Source: Falsiroseomonas oleicola
Lineage (GTDB): Bacteria > Pseudomonadota > Alphaproteobacteria > Acetobacterales > Acetobacteraceae
Length of the DNA stretch: 64,000 nt
Direction: 5' to 3'
Assembly (NCBI RefSeq): GCF_019029495.1
Contig: NZ_JAERQM010000008.1
Coordinates: forward strand, 124,001 to 188,000
Shown here one piece after another: positions 1 to 10,166 of the stretch (position 1 is the first letter of the stretch; every line of letters begins with the position of its first letter). A model generated the notes under the pieces. That model had not been told where the DNA came from, made no database searches, and saw only the letters and a program-made list of their open reading frames with translations. The position numbers and the translations under genes were made by a program.

Positions 1-1
1 A

Positions 2-1267
2 GCCGGCGACCTGTTCGTGGCGCTGCGCGATGCGCGGGACGGGCATGGCTTTGTCGCCGATGCGCTGGCGCGCGGCGCGGCGGCGGCGCTGGTGGATCAT
101 GTGCCGGCGGGTGTCGCCGCCGATGCGCCGCTGCTGCTTGTGGCGGAGACGCTGGAGGGGCTGCGCGCCCTGGGCGCCGCCGCGCGGGCGCGCACAGATG
201 CGCGCGTGATCGGCGTGACCGGCAGCGTCGGCAAGACCACGACGAAGGAAATGCTGCGCGCGCTGCTCTCCCCCTTCGGCGCGACCCATGCGGCGGTCGC
301 CAGCTACAACAACCATTGGGGCGTGCCGCTGACCCTGGCGCGCATGCCGCGCGACGCCTGCTTCGCCATCATCGAGATGGGCATGAACCATCCGGGCGAG
401 ATCGCGCCGCTGGCCGCGCTGGCGACGCCGCATGTCGCCATCATCACGGCCATCGAGGCGGCGCATCTCGGCCATATGGGCAGCCTGGAGGCCATTGCGC
501 GGGAGAAGGCGGCGATCCTGTCGGGCTTGCTGCCCGGCGGCATTGCCGTGTTGCCGGCCGAAAGCCCCTTCCTGCCGCTGCTGCGGGCGGCTGCCGGTAC
601 GGCGCGGGTGCTGACCTTCGGCGAGGGCGGTGATGCCCGGGCCGTGTCCGTCGCCGCCGATGCCGAGGGCAGCGACATCGTGGCGGAGATCACCGGCACG
701 AAGCTCGCTTTCCGGCTCGGCACGCCCGGGCTGCACATGGCGCGCAATGCGCTGGCGGCGCTGGCGGCCGTGGCGGCGCTGGACCTGGACGTCGCCAGCG
801 CGGCAGCCTCCCTGGAAGGCTTCCGGGCCTTGCCGGGGCGCGGCGACCGCCGGGCCATCGCCACCCGCGACGGCGGCAGCGCGACGCTGCTGGACGAGGC
901 CTATAACGGCCAGCCGCCCTCGATGCGCGCGGCGCTGGCCTTGCTGCGGCTGCTGCCCGCGAAGCGCCGGGTGGCGGTGCTGGGGCAGATGGGCGAGCTG
1001 GGCGATTTTGCGCGGGACGAGCATGCCGGGCTGGCGCCGCATATCGCGGCCACCGCTGACCTCGTCTTCGCCTGCGGGCCGATGATGCGCCATGCGATCG
1101 AGGCCCTGCCCGCCGGGCGGGTCGGCGCCTGGGCCGAAACCTCCGCCGAGCTGGCGCCAATCGTCGCGGCCGCGCTGCGCGATGGCGATGCCGTTCTTGT
1201 CAAAGGCAGCCTGGCGACGGGGATGAAGACCGTGGTGCAGGCGCTGACCGAAAGCCCTCCCCGATGA
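2..1267 (+). CDS. murF: MurF, UDP-MurNAc-tripeptide:D-Ala-D-Ala ligase (5' end missing)
   Basis: ATP-dependent cytoplasmic ligase that adds D-Ala-D-Ala to UDP-MurNAc-tripeptide, the last cytoplasmic step of peptidoglycan precursor synthesis. The open frame runs back to base 2 without a stop. 421 residues are visible against about 450-470 for the family, so only a short N-terminal piece lies outside the window. The Mur-ligase P-loop [15 protein letters not shown] is clear, as are the central-domain stretch [12 protein letters not shown] and the later [10 protein letters not shown]. The GTG at 17 is not the real start, because conserved residues (GDLF) precede it. The stop overlaps the mraY start as ATGA, so the two are translationally coupled. 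Confidence 0.96.
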   Translation, partial: AGDLFVALRDARDGHGFVADALARGAAAALVDHVPAGVAADAPLLLVAETLEGLRALGAAARARTDARVIGVTGSVGKTTTKEMLRALLSPFGATHAAVASYNNHWGVPLTLARMPRDACFAIIEMGMNHPGEIAPLAALATPHVAIITAIEAAHLGHMGSLEAIAREKAAILSGLLPGGIAVLPAESPFLPLLRAAAGTARVLTFGEGGDARAVSVAADAEGSDIVAEITGTKLAFRLGTPGLHMARNALAALAAVAALDLDVASAAASLEGFRALPGRGDRRAIATRDGGSATLLDEAYNGQPPSMRAALALLRLLPAKRRVAVLGQMGELGDFARDEHAGLAPHIAATADLVFACGPMMRHAIEALPAGRVGAWAETSAELAPIVAAALRDGDAVLVKGSLATGMKTVVQALTESPPR

Positions 1268-2352
1268 TCTACCATCTCGTCACGCTCATCTCCGAGGGTT
1301 TCACGCCCTTCAACGTGGTGCGCTACACCACCTTTCGCGCGGGCGCCGCCTGCCTGACCGCGCTGGTCATCGCGCTGTTCTTCGGCCCGATGCTGATCCG
1401 CTGGCTGCGCGCCAAGCAGAATGGCGGCCAGCCGATCCGCGAGGACGGGCCTGCGAGCCACCTGCTGACCAAGAAGGGCACGCCCACCATGGGTGGCGTG
1501 CTGATCCTTCTGGCTCTCACGGGATCCACCCTGCTCTGGGCCGATCTGCGCAACGGCTTTGTCTGGTGCGTGCTGATGGTGACGCTGGGCTATGGCGCGC
1601 TGGGCTTCGCCGATGACTGGCTGAAGGTCACCAAGCGCAACACCAAGGGCGTCTCCGGCAAGCAGAAGCTGATCGCCCAGGCGGCGATCGGGCTGGTGGC
1701 AGCAGTATGGCTGGTGCTGCTGATGCCGGAGCCGCTGGCCGACAAGCTGGCGCTGCCGGTGTTCAAGGAAGTGCTGATCCCGCTCGGCATCGTCTTCCCC
1801 GTGCTGGCCATGCTGGTGATGATGGGCGCGTCGAATGCCGTGAACCTGACGGATGGGCTGGACGGGCTGGCGATCGTGCCGGTGATGATCGCCGCCGGCG
1901 TCTTCGCGCTGATCGCCTACCTCGTCGGAAATCGCATCTTTGCCGACTATCTGCAGCTGCATGCCGTCGCCGGTTCCGGCGAGCTGGCGGTGTTCTGCTC
2001 GGCGCTGATCGGGGCGAGCCTCGGCTTCCTCTGGTTCAACGCGCCGCCGGCGGCGGTGTTCATGGGCGATACCGGGTCGCTGGCGCTCGGCGGCGCGCTG
2101 GGCGCGGTGGCGGTCGCCACCAAGCATGAGATCGTGCTGGCCATCGTCGGCGGGCTGTTCGTGGTGGAAACGCTGTCCGTCATCATCCAGGTCTTCTGGT
2201 TCAAGCGCACCGGCCAGCGCGTATTCCTGATGGCGCCGCTGCACCATCACTTCGAGAAGAAGGGCTGGGCGGAGCCGACCATCGTGATCCGCTTCTGGAT
2301 CATCGCCATGATCCTGGCCCTGGTCGGCCTTTCGACGTTGAAGCTGCGATGA
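1264..2352 (+). CDS. mraY: MraY, phospho-MurNAc-pentapeptide translocase
   Basis: Integral membrane enzyme that transfers phospho-MurNAc-pentapeptide to undecaprenyl phosphate, giving lipid I. It has 362 residues, the normal length, with about ten hydrophobic segments. The catalytic aspartates are visible: the DD pair at 117-118 (GFADDWLKV) and NLTDGLDG near 194-201. The C-terminal polyhistidine loop [12 protein letters not shown] is also present. It starts with ATG inside the end of murF, and its stop overlaps the murD start by 4 nt. Confidence 0.98.
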   Translation: MIYHLVTLISEGFTPFNVVRYTTFRAGAACLTALVIALFFGPMLIRWLRAKQNGGQPIREDGPASHLLTKKGTPTMGGVLILLALTGSTLLWADLRNGFVWCVLMVTLGYGALGFADDWLKVTKRNTKGVSGKQKLIAQAAIGLVAAVWLVLLMPEPLADKLALPVFKEVLIPLGIVFPVLAMLVMMGASNAVNLTDGLDGLAIVPVMIAAGVFALIAYLVGNRIFADYLQLHAVAGSGELAVFCSALIGASLGFLWFNAPPAAVFMGDTGSLALGGALGAVAVATKHEIVLAIVGGLFVVETLSVIIQVFWFKRTGQRVFLMAPLHHHFEKKGWAEPTIVIRFWIIAMILALVGLSTLKLR

Positions 2353-3728
2353 GCACTTTTCTGCCCTTCTCCGGCGAGCGGATCGCGGTGGTCGGCCTCG
2401 GCCGCGCCGGGCTGCCCGCGGCCGCGCGGCTGGCGGAATGGGGGGCGGAGGTGACCTGCTGGGACGATGGCGCCCCGGCCCGGGCGGCGGCGGAAGCGGC
2501 CGGCTTCGCGCTGCGCGACCCCTCCCAGGGCCGTTTCGACTTCGACGCGCTGCTGCTCTCCCCGGGCATTCCGCATCTGCTGCCGAAGCCGCATCCGGCC
2601 GCCGTCGCGGCGCGGGCGGCCGGGGCGCCGATCCTCTGCGACGTGGATTACCTGTTCCGCGCGGTGCGCGCCGCCGGCAGCCAGGCGGCCTTCCTCGGCA
2701 TCACCGGCACCAATGGGAAGTCCACCACCACCGCCCTGCTGCACCACATCCTGACCGGCGCGGGGCGGGTCTCGGAGGTGGGTGGCAACCTCGGCCCGGC
2801 GGCGCTCGGACTCAACATGTTGGGGTCGGAAGGGTTCTACACCCTCGAAATGTCGAGCTACAGCTTGGAGCGAATCGCGTCGGTCGGCTTCAAGGTGGGT
2901 GTCATGTTGAACCTGAGCCCCGATCATCTCGACCGCCATGGCAGCATGGCCGGCTATGCTGCTGCGAAGACGAATATCTTCGCGCGGCAGACCCGCGAGG
3001 ACTTCGCGGTGCTCGGTCAGGACGATGATTTGTCCACAGGCATGGCCGCCGGACTGACCGCGCGCATGGTGCCGATTTCGGGTTACCATAAGGTAAAGGA
3101 CGGCATCTGGGCCGAGGGGCGCAGCCTGCGCGACGCCGATGGCGAGATCGCCGACCTGCGCGACGCCCCTGCCTTGCCCGGCACCCACAATGCCCAGAAC
3201 GCCGCCGCCGCCGCCGCCGTGGCGCTCTCCCTCGGCCTGACGCGCGCGGATGTCGCCGCCGGGCTGCGCGGCTTCGCCGGCCTGCCGCATCGGCAGGAAC
3301 TGGTGGGCGAGATCGCCGGCGTGCGCTTCATCAATGACAGCAAGGCCACCAACGCCGACAGCGCCGCGCGCGCCCTGGCCTCCTATGACCGCGTCGTCTG
3401 GATCGCCGGCGGCACCGGCAAGGATGGCGGAATCGAGAGCCTGGCGCCGCAGTTTGGCCGCATCGCGCGCGCCATCCTGATCGGCCGCGACGGCCCGGCC
3501 TTCGCCGCGACGCTGGCCGCGCATGGCGTGGCGCATGAGGTGGCGGAGACGCTGGAGGCAGCCCTGCCGGCCGCGGCGGCGGCGGCGCGGGGCGGGGCGG
3601 CGCCGGTGGTGCTGCTGTCCCCGGCCGCGGCCTCCTGGGACCAGTTCACCGGCTTCGACGCCCGGGGCGATCGCTTCCGCGCTTTGGTGCAGGCCATGGC
3701 ATCCGCGGATATGGGGAAGGCGGCATGA
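2349..3728 (+). CDS. murD: MurD, UDP-MurNAc-L-Ala:D-Glu ligase
   Basis: Cytoplasmic ATP-dependent ligase adding D-glutamate to UDP-MurNAc-L-Ala. It has 459 residues, typical for the family. An N-terminal Rossmann-like segment ([12 protein letters not shown], residues 14-25) precedes the P-loop [10 protein letters not shown] at 117-126. The C-terminal domain carries [12 protein letters not shown], a MurD hallmark. The ATGA overlaps with mraY and ftsW place it inside the dcw operon. Lys in NDSKATN is the expected substrate-contacting residue of the family. Confidence 0.98.
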   Translation: MSTFLPFSGERIAVVGLGRAGLPAAARLAEWGAEVTCWDDGAPARAAAEAAGFALRDPSQGRFDFDALLLSPGIPHLLPKPHPAAVAARAAGAPILCDVDYLFRAVRAAGSQAAFLGITGTNGKSTTTALLHHILTGAGRVSEVGGNLGPAALGLNMLGSEGFYTLEMSSYSLERIASVGFKVGVMLNLSPDHLDRHGSMAGYAAAKTNIFARQTREDFAVLGQDDDLSTGMAAGLTARMVPISGYHKVKDGIWAEGRSLRDADGEIADLRDAPALPGTHNAQNAAAAAAVALSLGLTRADVAAGLRGFAGLPHRQELVGEIAGVRFINDSKATNADSAARALASYDRVVWIAGGTGKDGGIESLAPQFGRIARAILIGRDGPAFAATLAAHGVAHEVAETLEAALPAAAAAARGGAAPVVLLSPAAASWDQFTGFDARGDRFRALVQAMASADMGKAA

Positions 3729-4852
3729 TCCAGGTTTCGCGCGCCGATACCTCGACGGTCGGACGCTGGTGGTGGACCGTCGATCGCTGGACGCTGACGG
3801 CGCTGCTGACGCTGATCGGCTTCGGCTATGTGATGATGCTGGCGGCGAGCCCGGCGGTGGCCGAGCGCATCGGCGCCGCATCGCGCAACATGTTCTTCAT
3901 CCGGCAGATCGCCTATCTGGCGCTCGCCGCCAGCGTGATGGTGGTGGTCTCCATGCTGACGGTGAAGCAGGTGCGGCTGCTGGCCTGGCTTGGGCTGGGT
4001 GGCGCGATGGTGATGGTGGCGGCGACGCTGGTCATCGGCGCGGAGATCAAGGGTGCGCGGCGCTGGATTTCCCTGCCCGGCATCGGCTCCCTCCAGCCCT
4101 CTGAATTCCTCAAGCCCTGCTTCGCCGTGGTCGCCGCCTGGCTGATCGCGGAGGGCAAGCTGAACCGGCGCTACGGCGCCACCGCGCTCGCGGTGCTGCT
4201 GTTCGGCGTCATCGCACTGCTGCTTCAGCGGCAGCCGGATATCGGCATGCTGCTGGTGGTCAGCGCCGTCTTCTTCGCGCAGTTCTTCGTGGCCGGGCTG
4301 AACATGATCTTCGTCGCGGTGGCCGGCGCCGGTGGCGTCGCCGCGGCGGTCGGCGCCTATTTCCTGTTCCCGCATGTGCAGTCCCGCGTGCAGCGCTTCT
4401 TCGACCCCAATGCGGACAACTATCAGGCCGATGTGGCGTTGGAGGCCTTCGGCAATGGCGGGCTGCTGGGCCGTGGCCCCGGCGAGGGCCGCATCAAGAA
4501 CGTGCTGCCGGACGCGCATGCGGACTTCGTCTTTGCCGTGGCCGGGGAGGAATTCGGCCTGGTGGTCTGCCTGGTGATCCTGGCGCTGTTCGCCTTCGTC
4601 GTGGTGCGCGGGTTGGTGCGGCTGCTGGGCGAGACCGACCTGTTCGTGGTGCTGGCCTGCGCCGGGCTGCTGACGCAGTTCGGGCTGCAGAGCTTCATCA
4701 ACATGGCCTCCACCCTGCACCTGATCCCGACCAAGGGGATGACCCTGCCTTTCGTCTCCTATGGCGGATCCTCCGTCATCGCCATCGCACTCGGGATGGG
4801 AATGCTGCTGGCGCTGACGCGCCGCCGCCTGTCCCGTGCCGAGGAAGAATGA
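3725..4852 (+). CDS. ftsW: FtsW, septal peptidoglycan polymerase (SEDS family)
   Basis: SEDS-family membrane glycosyltransferase that polymerises lipid II at the division septum together with FtsI. It has 375 residues and many hydrophobic helices. Family motifs seen include GARRWISLPGIGSLQPSE (about residues 98-115), QRFFDPN in the large periplasmic loop, and the C-terminal stretch LIPTKGMTLPFVSYGGSS. It lies between murD and murG with 4-nt overlaps on both sides, the usual proteobacterial position, which separates it from RodA. Confidence 0.97.
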   Translation: MIQVSRADTSTVGRWWWTVDRWTLTALLTLIGFGYVMMLAASPAVAERIGAASRNMFFIRQIAYLALAASVMVVVSMLTVKQVRLLAWLGLGGAMVMVAATLVIGAEIKGARRWISLPGIGSLQPSEFLKPCFAVVAAWLIAEGKLNRRYGATALAVLLFGVIALLLQRQPDIGMLLVVSAVFFAQFFVAGLNMIFVAVAGAGGVAAAVGAYFLFPHVQSRVQRFFDPNADNYQADVALEAFGNGGLLGRGPGEGRIKNVLPDAHADFVFAVAGEEFGLVVCLVILALFAFVVVRGLVRLLGETDLFVVLACAGLLTQFGLQSFINMASTLHLIPTKGMTLPFVSYGGSSVIAIALGMGMLLALTRRRLSRAEEE

Positions 4853-5991
4853 TGCGAGGCCCCGCGGTGCGCCCCATCGTCATCGCCGCCGGCGGCACCG
4901 GCGGGCATCTGTTCCCGGCGGAAGCGCTGGCGGCGGAGCTGGTCGCGCGCGGCGAACGCATCGCGCTGATGACCGATGCACGCAGCGCCGCCTATGAGAG
5001 CCCGGCCTTCGGCAATGCCGAGCGCTTCGTGCTGCGGGGCTCGGGCCTCGCCGGGCGCGGGCTGCGCGGCGCGGCGCAGGGCGCACTGGCGCTGGCCGCC
5101 GGCACGGTGGAGGCGCGGCGCATCCTGACGCGGCTGGATGCGGCTGCGGTGATCGGCTTCGGCGGCTATCCCTCCGTCCCCCCGCTGATCGCGGCCCGCA
5201 CCCTGCCCCGCGCGACGCGGCCGGCAACCGCACTGCATGAACAGAATGGCGTGCTGGGCCGCGCCAACCGGCTGCTGGCGCGGGGCGCGGATCTGCTGGC
5301 ACTGTCGGCTGCGGACACCGCGCGCGTGCCGGTTTCGGCGACGGTGGAGGTGGTGGGCAATCCGGTGCGGCCGGCGCTCGCCGCGCTGACCGGCCAGGGC
5401 TTTTCCGCGCCGGGCGAGGATGGCGCCATCCGCCTGCTGGTGCTGGGCGGCAGCCTGGGCGCGCGCATCTTCGCCGATGTGGTGCCGGGTGCCGTGGCAC
5501 TGCTGCCGGAAGCCCTGCGCCAGCGCCTGGTGGTGACCCAGCAGACGCGTGCCGAAGACCTGCCCCGCGTCGAGGCCGCCTATCGCCAGGCCGGGGTGCC
5601 GGCCGACCTCTCTCCCTTCTTCGGCGACATCGCCGTGCGGCTGGCCATGGCGCATCTGGTGGTGGCTCGCGCCGGGGCGTCGACCGTCGCGGAACTCGCC
5701 TGCGCCGGGCGGCCTTCCGTGCTGGTGCCGCTGCCGCAGGCCATCGACGACCACCAGACGGCCAATGCGCGGCTGCTGGAAGGTGCCGGCGGCGGCTGGA
5801 TCATGCAGCAACCTGCCTTCACCCCCGAAGCGCTGGCGCGGCAGATGCAGGCGATGTTCACCACCCCCGCCGTGCTGGCCCGTGCCGCCGCGGCGGCCGC
5901 CACCCTGGCGCGACCGGATGCGGCGCGGCGGCTGGCCGATCTTGTTCAGAATTTGACCCATCGCGGTATCGCGATGGCGGAGTCCCGCTGA
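4849..5991 (+). CDS. murG: MurG, lipid II synthase (UDP-GlcNAc transferase)
   Basis: Peripheral membrane GT28 glycosyltransferase that adds GlcNAc to lipid I on the cytoplasmic face, forming lipid II. The first glycine-rich loop [13 protein letters not shown] is at residues 15-27, [16 protein letters not shown] follows, and the C-terminal domain has [10 protein letters not shown] and the [11 protein letters not shown] stretch that binds the nucleotide sugar. Length 380. Two adjacent ATGs (4849 and 4852) are possible; the first overlaps the ftsW stop. Confidence 0.97.
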   Translation: MMRGPAVRPIVIAAGGTGGHLFPAEALAAELVARGERIALMTDARSAAYESPAFGNAERFVLRGSGLAGRGLRGAAQGALALAAGTVEARRILTRLDAAAVIGFGGYPSVPPLIAARTLPRATRPATALHEQNGVLGRANRLLARGADLLALSAADTARVPVSATVEVVGNPVRPALAALTGQGFSAPGEDGAIRLLVLGGSLGARIFADVVPGAVALLPEALRQRLVVTQQTRAEDLPRVEAAYRQAGVPADLSPFFGDIAVRLAMAHLVVARAGASTVAELACAGRPSVLVPLPQAIDDHQTANARLLEGAGGGWIMQQPAFTPEALARQMQAMFTTPAVLARAAAAAATLARPDAARRLADLVQNLTHRGIAMAESR

Positions 5992-7433
5992 TGCGCGCGC
6001 TGCCCCTTTCGATCGGGCCTATCCATTTCGTCGGTATCGGCGGCATCGGCATGTCCGGCATCGCGGAGGTGCTGCACAACCTCGGCTACACCGTGCAGGG
6101 CAGCGATATCGCAGAGGGCTACAACGTCACCCGCCTGCGCGAATCCGGCATCCCGGTGATGGTCGGCCACGACGCCGCCAATCTCGGCGCGGCGCAGGTC
6201 GTCGTCACCTCCACCGCCGTGAAGAAGGACAATCCGGAAGTCCAGGCCGCGCGCGCGCGGCTGGTGCCGGTGGTGCGTCGTGCGGAAATGCTGGCGGAGC
6301 TGATGCGGCTGAAATGGGCCGTCGCCATCGGCGGCACCCATGGCAAGACCACCACCACCAGCCTGGTCGCCTGCGTGCTGGAAGCGGCGCGGCTCGACCC
6401 CACCGTCATCAATGGCGGCATCATCAACGCCTATGGCACCAACGCCCGCCTCGGCTCCGGCGACTGGATGGTGGTGGAGGCGGATGAGAGCGACGGGTCC
6501 TTCCTGAAGCTGCCCGCCGTCTGCGCCGTGGTGACCAACATGGATCCGGAACACCTGGACCATTGGGGCACGGCGGAGGCGATGAAGGAGGGCTACGTCC
6601 AGTTCGTCGGCAACATCCCCTTCTACGGCTTCGCGGTGCTCTGCGCCGACCATCACGAGGTGCAGGCGATGATCCCGCGCCTGTCGGATCGCCGCATCAT
6701 CACCTATGGCTTCTCGCCCCAGGCCGATGTGCGGGCGGAGAAGCTCATCACCGACCGCATGGGCGCGACCTTCGAAGTGGCGGTGCGCGACCGCGCCACC
6801 GGGCGCAGCCGCACGCTGAAGCCGATGCGCCTGCCGATGCTGGGCAGCCACAATGTGCAGAATGCGCTGGCCGCCATCGCCATCGGGCTGGAGATGGATA
6901 TCGACGAGGCCACCATCCGCACCGCGCTGATGGGCTTCAAGGGCGTCAAGCGCCGCTTCACCCGCACCGGCGATGCCGGCGGCATCACGGTGATCGACGA
7001 CTACGGCCACCATCCAGTGGAAATCGCGGCCGTGCTGAAGGCGGCGCGGCAGGCGGGCGCGCGGGACGTTGTGGCCGTGGTCCAGCCGCATCGCTATTCC
7101 CGCCTCGCCTCGCTGTTCGAGGATTTTTGTACGTGCATGAATGACGCCGGGACGGTGATCGTCGCGGATGTCTATGCGGCGGGTGAGGCACCGATGCCGG
7201 GCTATGACCGGGATGCGCTGGTCGAGGGTCTGCGCGCGCGCGGGCATCGCAGCGTGGTGCCGCTGCCCGGGCCGGACAGCCTGGCGGAGATGGTGAATGC
7301 CATCGCCAAGTCCGGCGACTACGTGATCTGCCTCGGCGCCGGCACCATCACCAACTGGGCGCATGCCCTGCCGGAACAGCTTCAGGCGCTGCAGTCGCGC
7401 ACGCGGCCGCGCCTGGCCGGCGGGTTGAAGTGA
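5991..7433 (+). CDS. murC: MurC, UDP-MurNAc:L-Ala ligase
   Basis: First amino-acid-adding enzyme of the pathway, attaching L-alanine to UDP-MurNAc in the cytoplasm. It has 480 residues. It begins with the nucleotide-binding segment [18 protein letters not shown], has the P-loop GTHGKTTTT at 115-123, the metal- and substrate-binding [11 protein letters not shown], and the C-terminal [11 protein letters not shown] that identifies MurC among Mur ligases. Its ATG shares one base with the murG stop, and its end overlaps the murB start. Confidence 0.98.
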   Translation: MRALPLSIGPIHFVGIGGIGMSGIAEVLHNLGYTVQGSDIAEGYNVTRLRESGIPVMVGHDAANLGAAQVVVTSTAVKKDNPEVQAARARLVPVVRRAEMLAELMRLKWAVAIGGTHGKTTTTSLVACVLEAARLDPTVINGGIINAYGTNARLGSGDWMVVEADESDGSFLKLPAVCAVVTNMDPEHLDHWGTAEAMKEGYVQFVGNIPFYGFAVLCADHHEVQAMIPRLSDRRIITYGFSPQADVRAEKLITDRMGATFEVAVRDRATGRSRTLKPMRLPMLGSHNVQNALAAIAIGLEMDIDEATIRTALMGFKGVKRRFTRTGDAGGITVIDDYGHHPVEIAAVLKAARQAGARDVVAVVQPHRYSRLASLFEDFCTCMNDAGTVIVADVYAAGEAPMPGYDRDALVEGLRARGHRSVVPLPGPDSLAEMVNAIAKSGDYVICLGAGTITNWAHALPEQLQALQSRTRPRLAGGLK

Positions 7434-8347
7434 CGGCGCCGCGCGACATGGCCCCGCACGCCACCCTGCCGCCCCTGCGCGGGCGCGTGCAGCAAGGCGC
7501 GCCGCTGGCGCCCTTCACCTGGTTCCGCGTCGGCGGGCCGGCGGAATGGCTGGTGCGGCCGGCGGATATCGACGACCTGCTGCTGCTGCTGCGCGACCTG
7601 CCGGATGCGATGCCGCTGACCGTGCTGGGCGCGGCGTCCAACCTCATCATCCGCGATGGCGGGCTGCGCGGCGTGGTGCTGCGGCTCGGCGGGCGCGGCT
7701 TTGGCGACGTGACGGTCGAGGCCGATGGCATCGTCGCCGGCGCCGCGGCGCTGGATGCGGTGGTGGCGGAACATGCCGCGACGGCCGGCCTCGCCGGCCT
7801 CGAATTCCTCTGCGGCATTCCGGGCAGCCTGGGCGGCGCGGTGGCTATGAATGCCGGCGCCTATGGGCGCGAGATCGTCGATGTCCTGGACTGGGCGGAG
7901 GTGGCGACGCCCGCCGGCCTGCTGCGCCTGAGCGCCGCCGAGCTGCACTTCGCCTATCGCCACGCCACCCTGCCGCCGCGCGGCGTCGTGGTGCGCGCCC
8001 GGCTGCGCGCCACGCCCGGCGATGCCGCCATGATCGCGGCCGAGATGACGCGAATCCGCACGGCGCGGGAGGCGACGCAGCCCGTCCGCGCCCGCACCGG
8101 CGGCTCCACCTTCAAGAATCCGCCGGGCCAGAAGGCCTGGGCGCTGATCGATGCCGCCGGCTGCCGGGGCCTGGCGCTCGGCGGCGCGCAGGTGTCGAAG
8201 CTGCACACGAATTTCCTGCTCAACACCGGTGGCGCCACGGCGGCGGAGCTGGAGGCGCTGGGCGAGACGGTGCGGGCGCGGGTGCTGGCGCAATCCGGCA
8301 TCGCGCTGGACTGGGAAATCCGACGGATCGGGGAGAGCGCGGCATGA
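7430..8347 (+). CDS. murB: MurB, UDP-N-acetylenolpyruvoylglucosamine reductase
   Basis: FAD- and NADPH-dependent reductase converting UDP-GlcNAc-enolpyruvate to UDP-MurNAc. It has 305 residues. Family signatures are [16 protein letters not shown] near the N-terminus, [12 protein letters not shown] for FAD binding, [18 protein letters not shown], and [12 protein letters not shown] with the catalytic serine region. Translation starts at GTG 7430, within the end of murC (GTGA overlap). The alternative ATG at 7448 would lose little. Confidence 0.97.
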   Translation: MTAPRDMAPHATLPPLRGRVQQGAPLAPFTWFRVGGPAEWLVRPADIDDLLLLLRDLPDAMPLTVLGAASNLIIRDGGLRGVVLRLGGRGFGDVTVEADGIVAGAAALDAVVAEHAATAGLAGLEFLCGIPGSLGGAVAMNAGAYGREIVDVLDWAEVATPAGLLRLSAAELHFAYRHATLPPRGVVVRARLRATPGDAAMIAAEMTRIRTAREATQPVRARTGGSTFKNPPGQKAWALIDAAGCRGLALGGAQVSKLHTNFLLNTGGATAAELEALGETVRARVLAQSGIALDWEIRRIGESAA

Positions 8348-9264
8348 CTCGAGTGGCGGTCCTGTTCGGCGGCGTCTCGGCGGAACGCGAGGTCAGCCTC
8401 GCCACCGGACAACAGGTGATGGCGGCGCTGCGCGCGGCGGGGTTCGAGGTGACGCCGATCGATGTCGGCGCCGACCTCGGCGCCGTCATCGGCGCGCTCC
8501 AGGCGGCGAAGCCCGATGTGGTGTTCAACGCGCTGCATGGCCGCTACGGCGAGGATGGCTGCATCCAGGGCGTGCTGGACTGGATGGGCCTGCCCTATAC
8601 GCATTCCGGTATCCGCGCCTCCGCCGTCGCGATGGACAAGGCGGCGGCCAAGGCGGTGTTCCTCGCCGCCGGCCTGCCCGTGGCGCAGAGCCGGCTGGTG
8701 ACGCCGGAGGAGCTGGAGGCGGCGGACCCGCTGCCCCTGCCCTATGTCGTCAAGCCGGTGAACGAAGGCTCCTCCGTCGGCGTCGAGATTTTCCGGGAAG
8801 GCAGCAACCGCCGCGCGGAAGTGGCGCGCGGCTGGAAGTTCGACAAGCGCATCATGGCGGAGGCCTTCATCCCTGGCCGCGAGCTGACCGTCGCCGTGAT
8901 GGGCGACCGCGCGCTGGAAGTGACCGAGATCGACACCGGCCACGTCTTCTACGACTACGAGGCGAAATATGCCGATGGCGGCAGCCGCCACACGCTGCCC
9001 GCGCCGGTGCATCCCGAGACCCGCGCCAAGGCCATGGAAATCGCCCTGCGCGCGCATCAGGCGCTGGGCTGCCGCGGCGTGTCCCGCGCCGATCTGCGTT
9101 ATGACGACACGGCGGGCGAACCCGGGCAGCTCTATCTGCTGGAGGTCAATACCCAGCCGGGCATGACGCGGACCTCGCTGGTGCCGGAACAGGCGGCGCA
9201 TCTCGGCATCACCTTCCCGGAGCTTTGTGCCTGGATGGTGAGGGAGGCGCGCAATGGCCCGTGA
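8344..9264 (+). CDS. ddl: Ddl, D-alanine--D-alanine ligase
   Basis: ATP-grasp enzyme joining two D-alanines to make the dipeptide used by MurF. The start chosen is ATG 8344 ([10 protein letters not shown]), which overlaps the murB stop and begins exactly at the conserved N-terminal beta strand; the same open frame runs further upstream but only as a shadow of murB. 306 residues. Motifs: GGVSAEREVS near the N-terminus, ALHGRYGEDG, KPVNEGSSVGV, YDYEAKY and the C-terminal EVNTQPGMT with metal ligands. Confidence 0.97.
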   Translation: MTRVAVLFGGVSAEREVSLATGQQVMAALRAAGFEVTPIDVGADLGAVIGALQAAKPDVVFNALHGRYGEDGCIQGVLDWMGLPYTHSGIRASAVAMDKAAAKAVFLAAGLPVAQSRLVTPEELEAADPLPLPYVVKPVNEGSSVGVEIFREGSNRRAEVARGWKFDKRIMAEAFIPGRELTVAVMGDRALEVTEIDTGHVFYDYEAKYADGGSRHTLPAPVHPETRAKAMEIALRAHQALGCRGVSRADLRYDDTAGEPGQLYLLEVNTQPGMTRTSLVPEQAAHLGITFPELCAWMVREARNGP

Positions 9265-10144
9265 ACCGCTGACGCCGCGGCGCGCCCCGGTGCGCACCGC
9301 GCCGCGCAAGGAACCCGACCGGCCGAGCCGGCTGCGGCTGTGGCTGAAGCGCCGCCGTGGGCTGCTGCGCCCGGCCGGGCTGTGGCTGATCGGCTGCGGC
9401 CTGCTGGGTGCGACCGGCTATGCCATCTATGCCGCCGACCCCGCCGGCCGGGTGCGCGCGGTGGTGGAGAACACGGCGGAACTCGGCCTCGCCGCCGGGC
9501 TGGAAGTGGCGGAGGTGGTGGTGGAAGGCCGGCAGAACACGCCTGCCGACCTGATCCGCGCGGCCATCGGCGCCGAACTCGGCGACCCGATGCTCGGCTT
9601 CTCCCCGAGCGAGGCGCGGGAGCGGCTGGAGACCATCGCCTGGGTGGAATCCGCCCATGTCGAACGCCGCCTTCCCGGCACCATTCTGGTGCGGCTGGTG
9701 GAACGCGCGCCCTTCGCCATCTGGCAGCATCAAGGCCGCTTCGCGGTGATCGACCGCGACGGGCTGGTGGTGGAGACGGAAACGCTGGACGCCTTCGGGC
9801 CGCTGCCGCTGGTGGTGGGCGCGGGGGCGGAAAAGCACGCGGCGGCGCTGTACGACCTGCTGCTGGCGCATCGCAACATCCTGGAACGCACCCAGGCGCT
9901 GGTCCGCGTCGGCGAACGTCGCTGGAACCTGCGCCTGCACAGCGGCACCGATGTGCTGCTGCCGGAGGGTCAGGAAGCGCCGGCGCTGAACCGGCTGGCG
10001 GAACTGCAGACACGCAACGCTCTGCTCGACCGCCCTCTGGTCGCCGTCGACATGCGCCTGCCGGACCGCCTGGTGGTGCGCCAGCACCCGACCACGGAAC
10101 AGCCGGCGCAGCGACGCAATGCGGTGCGGAGCACGCGCGGATGA
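9254..10144 (+). CDS. ftsQ: FtsQ, divisome assembly protein
   Basis: Bitopic inner-membrane protein linking early and late divisome components. It has 296 residues. A basic cytoplasmic N-terminus (about 45 residues) is followed by one hydrophobic helix (GLWLIGCGLLGATGYAIYA). The POTRA-type domain starts at AEVVVEGRQNT and is followed by a beta domain with ERAPFAIWQHQGRFAVIDRD. The start lies 11 nt inside ddl. Sequence conservation in FtsQ is low, so the call rests on topology, the POTRA pattern and the ddl-ftsQ-ftsA position. Confidence 0.95.
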   Translation: MAREPLTPRRAPVRTAPRKEPDRPSRLRLWLKRRRGLLRPAGLWLIGCGLLGATGYAIYAADPAGRVRAVVENTAELGLAAGLEVAEVVVEGRQNTPADLIRAAIGAELGDPMLGFSPSEARERLETIAWVESAHVERRLPGTILVRLVERAPFAIWQHQGRFAVIDRDGLVVETETLDAFGPLPLVVGAGAEKHAAALYDLLLAHRNILERTQALVRVGERRWNLRLHSGTDVLLPEGQEAPALNRLAELQTRNALLDRPLVAVDMRLPDRLVVRQHPTTEQPAQRRNAVRSTRG

Positions 10145-10166
10145 ACGCGATCCGGGTTCCCCGCGC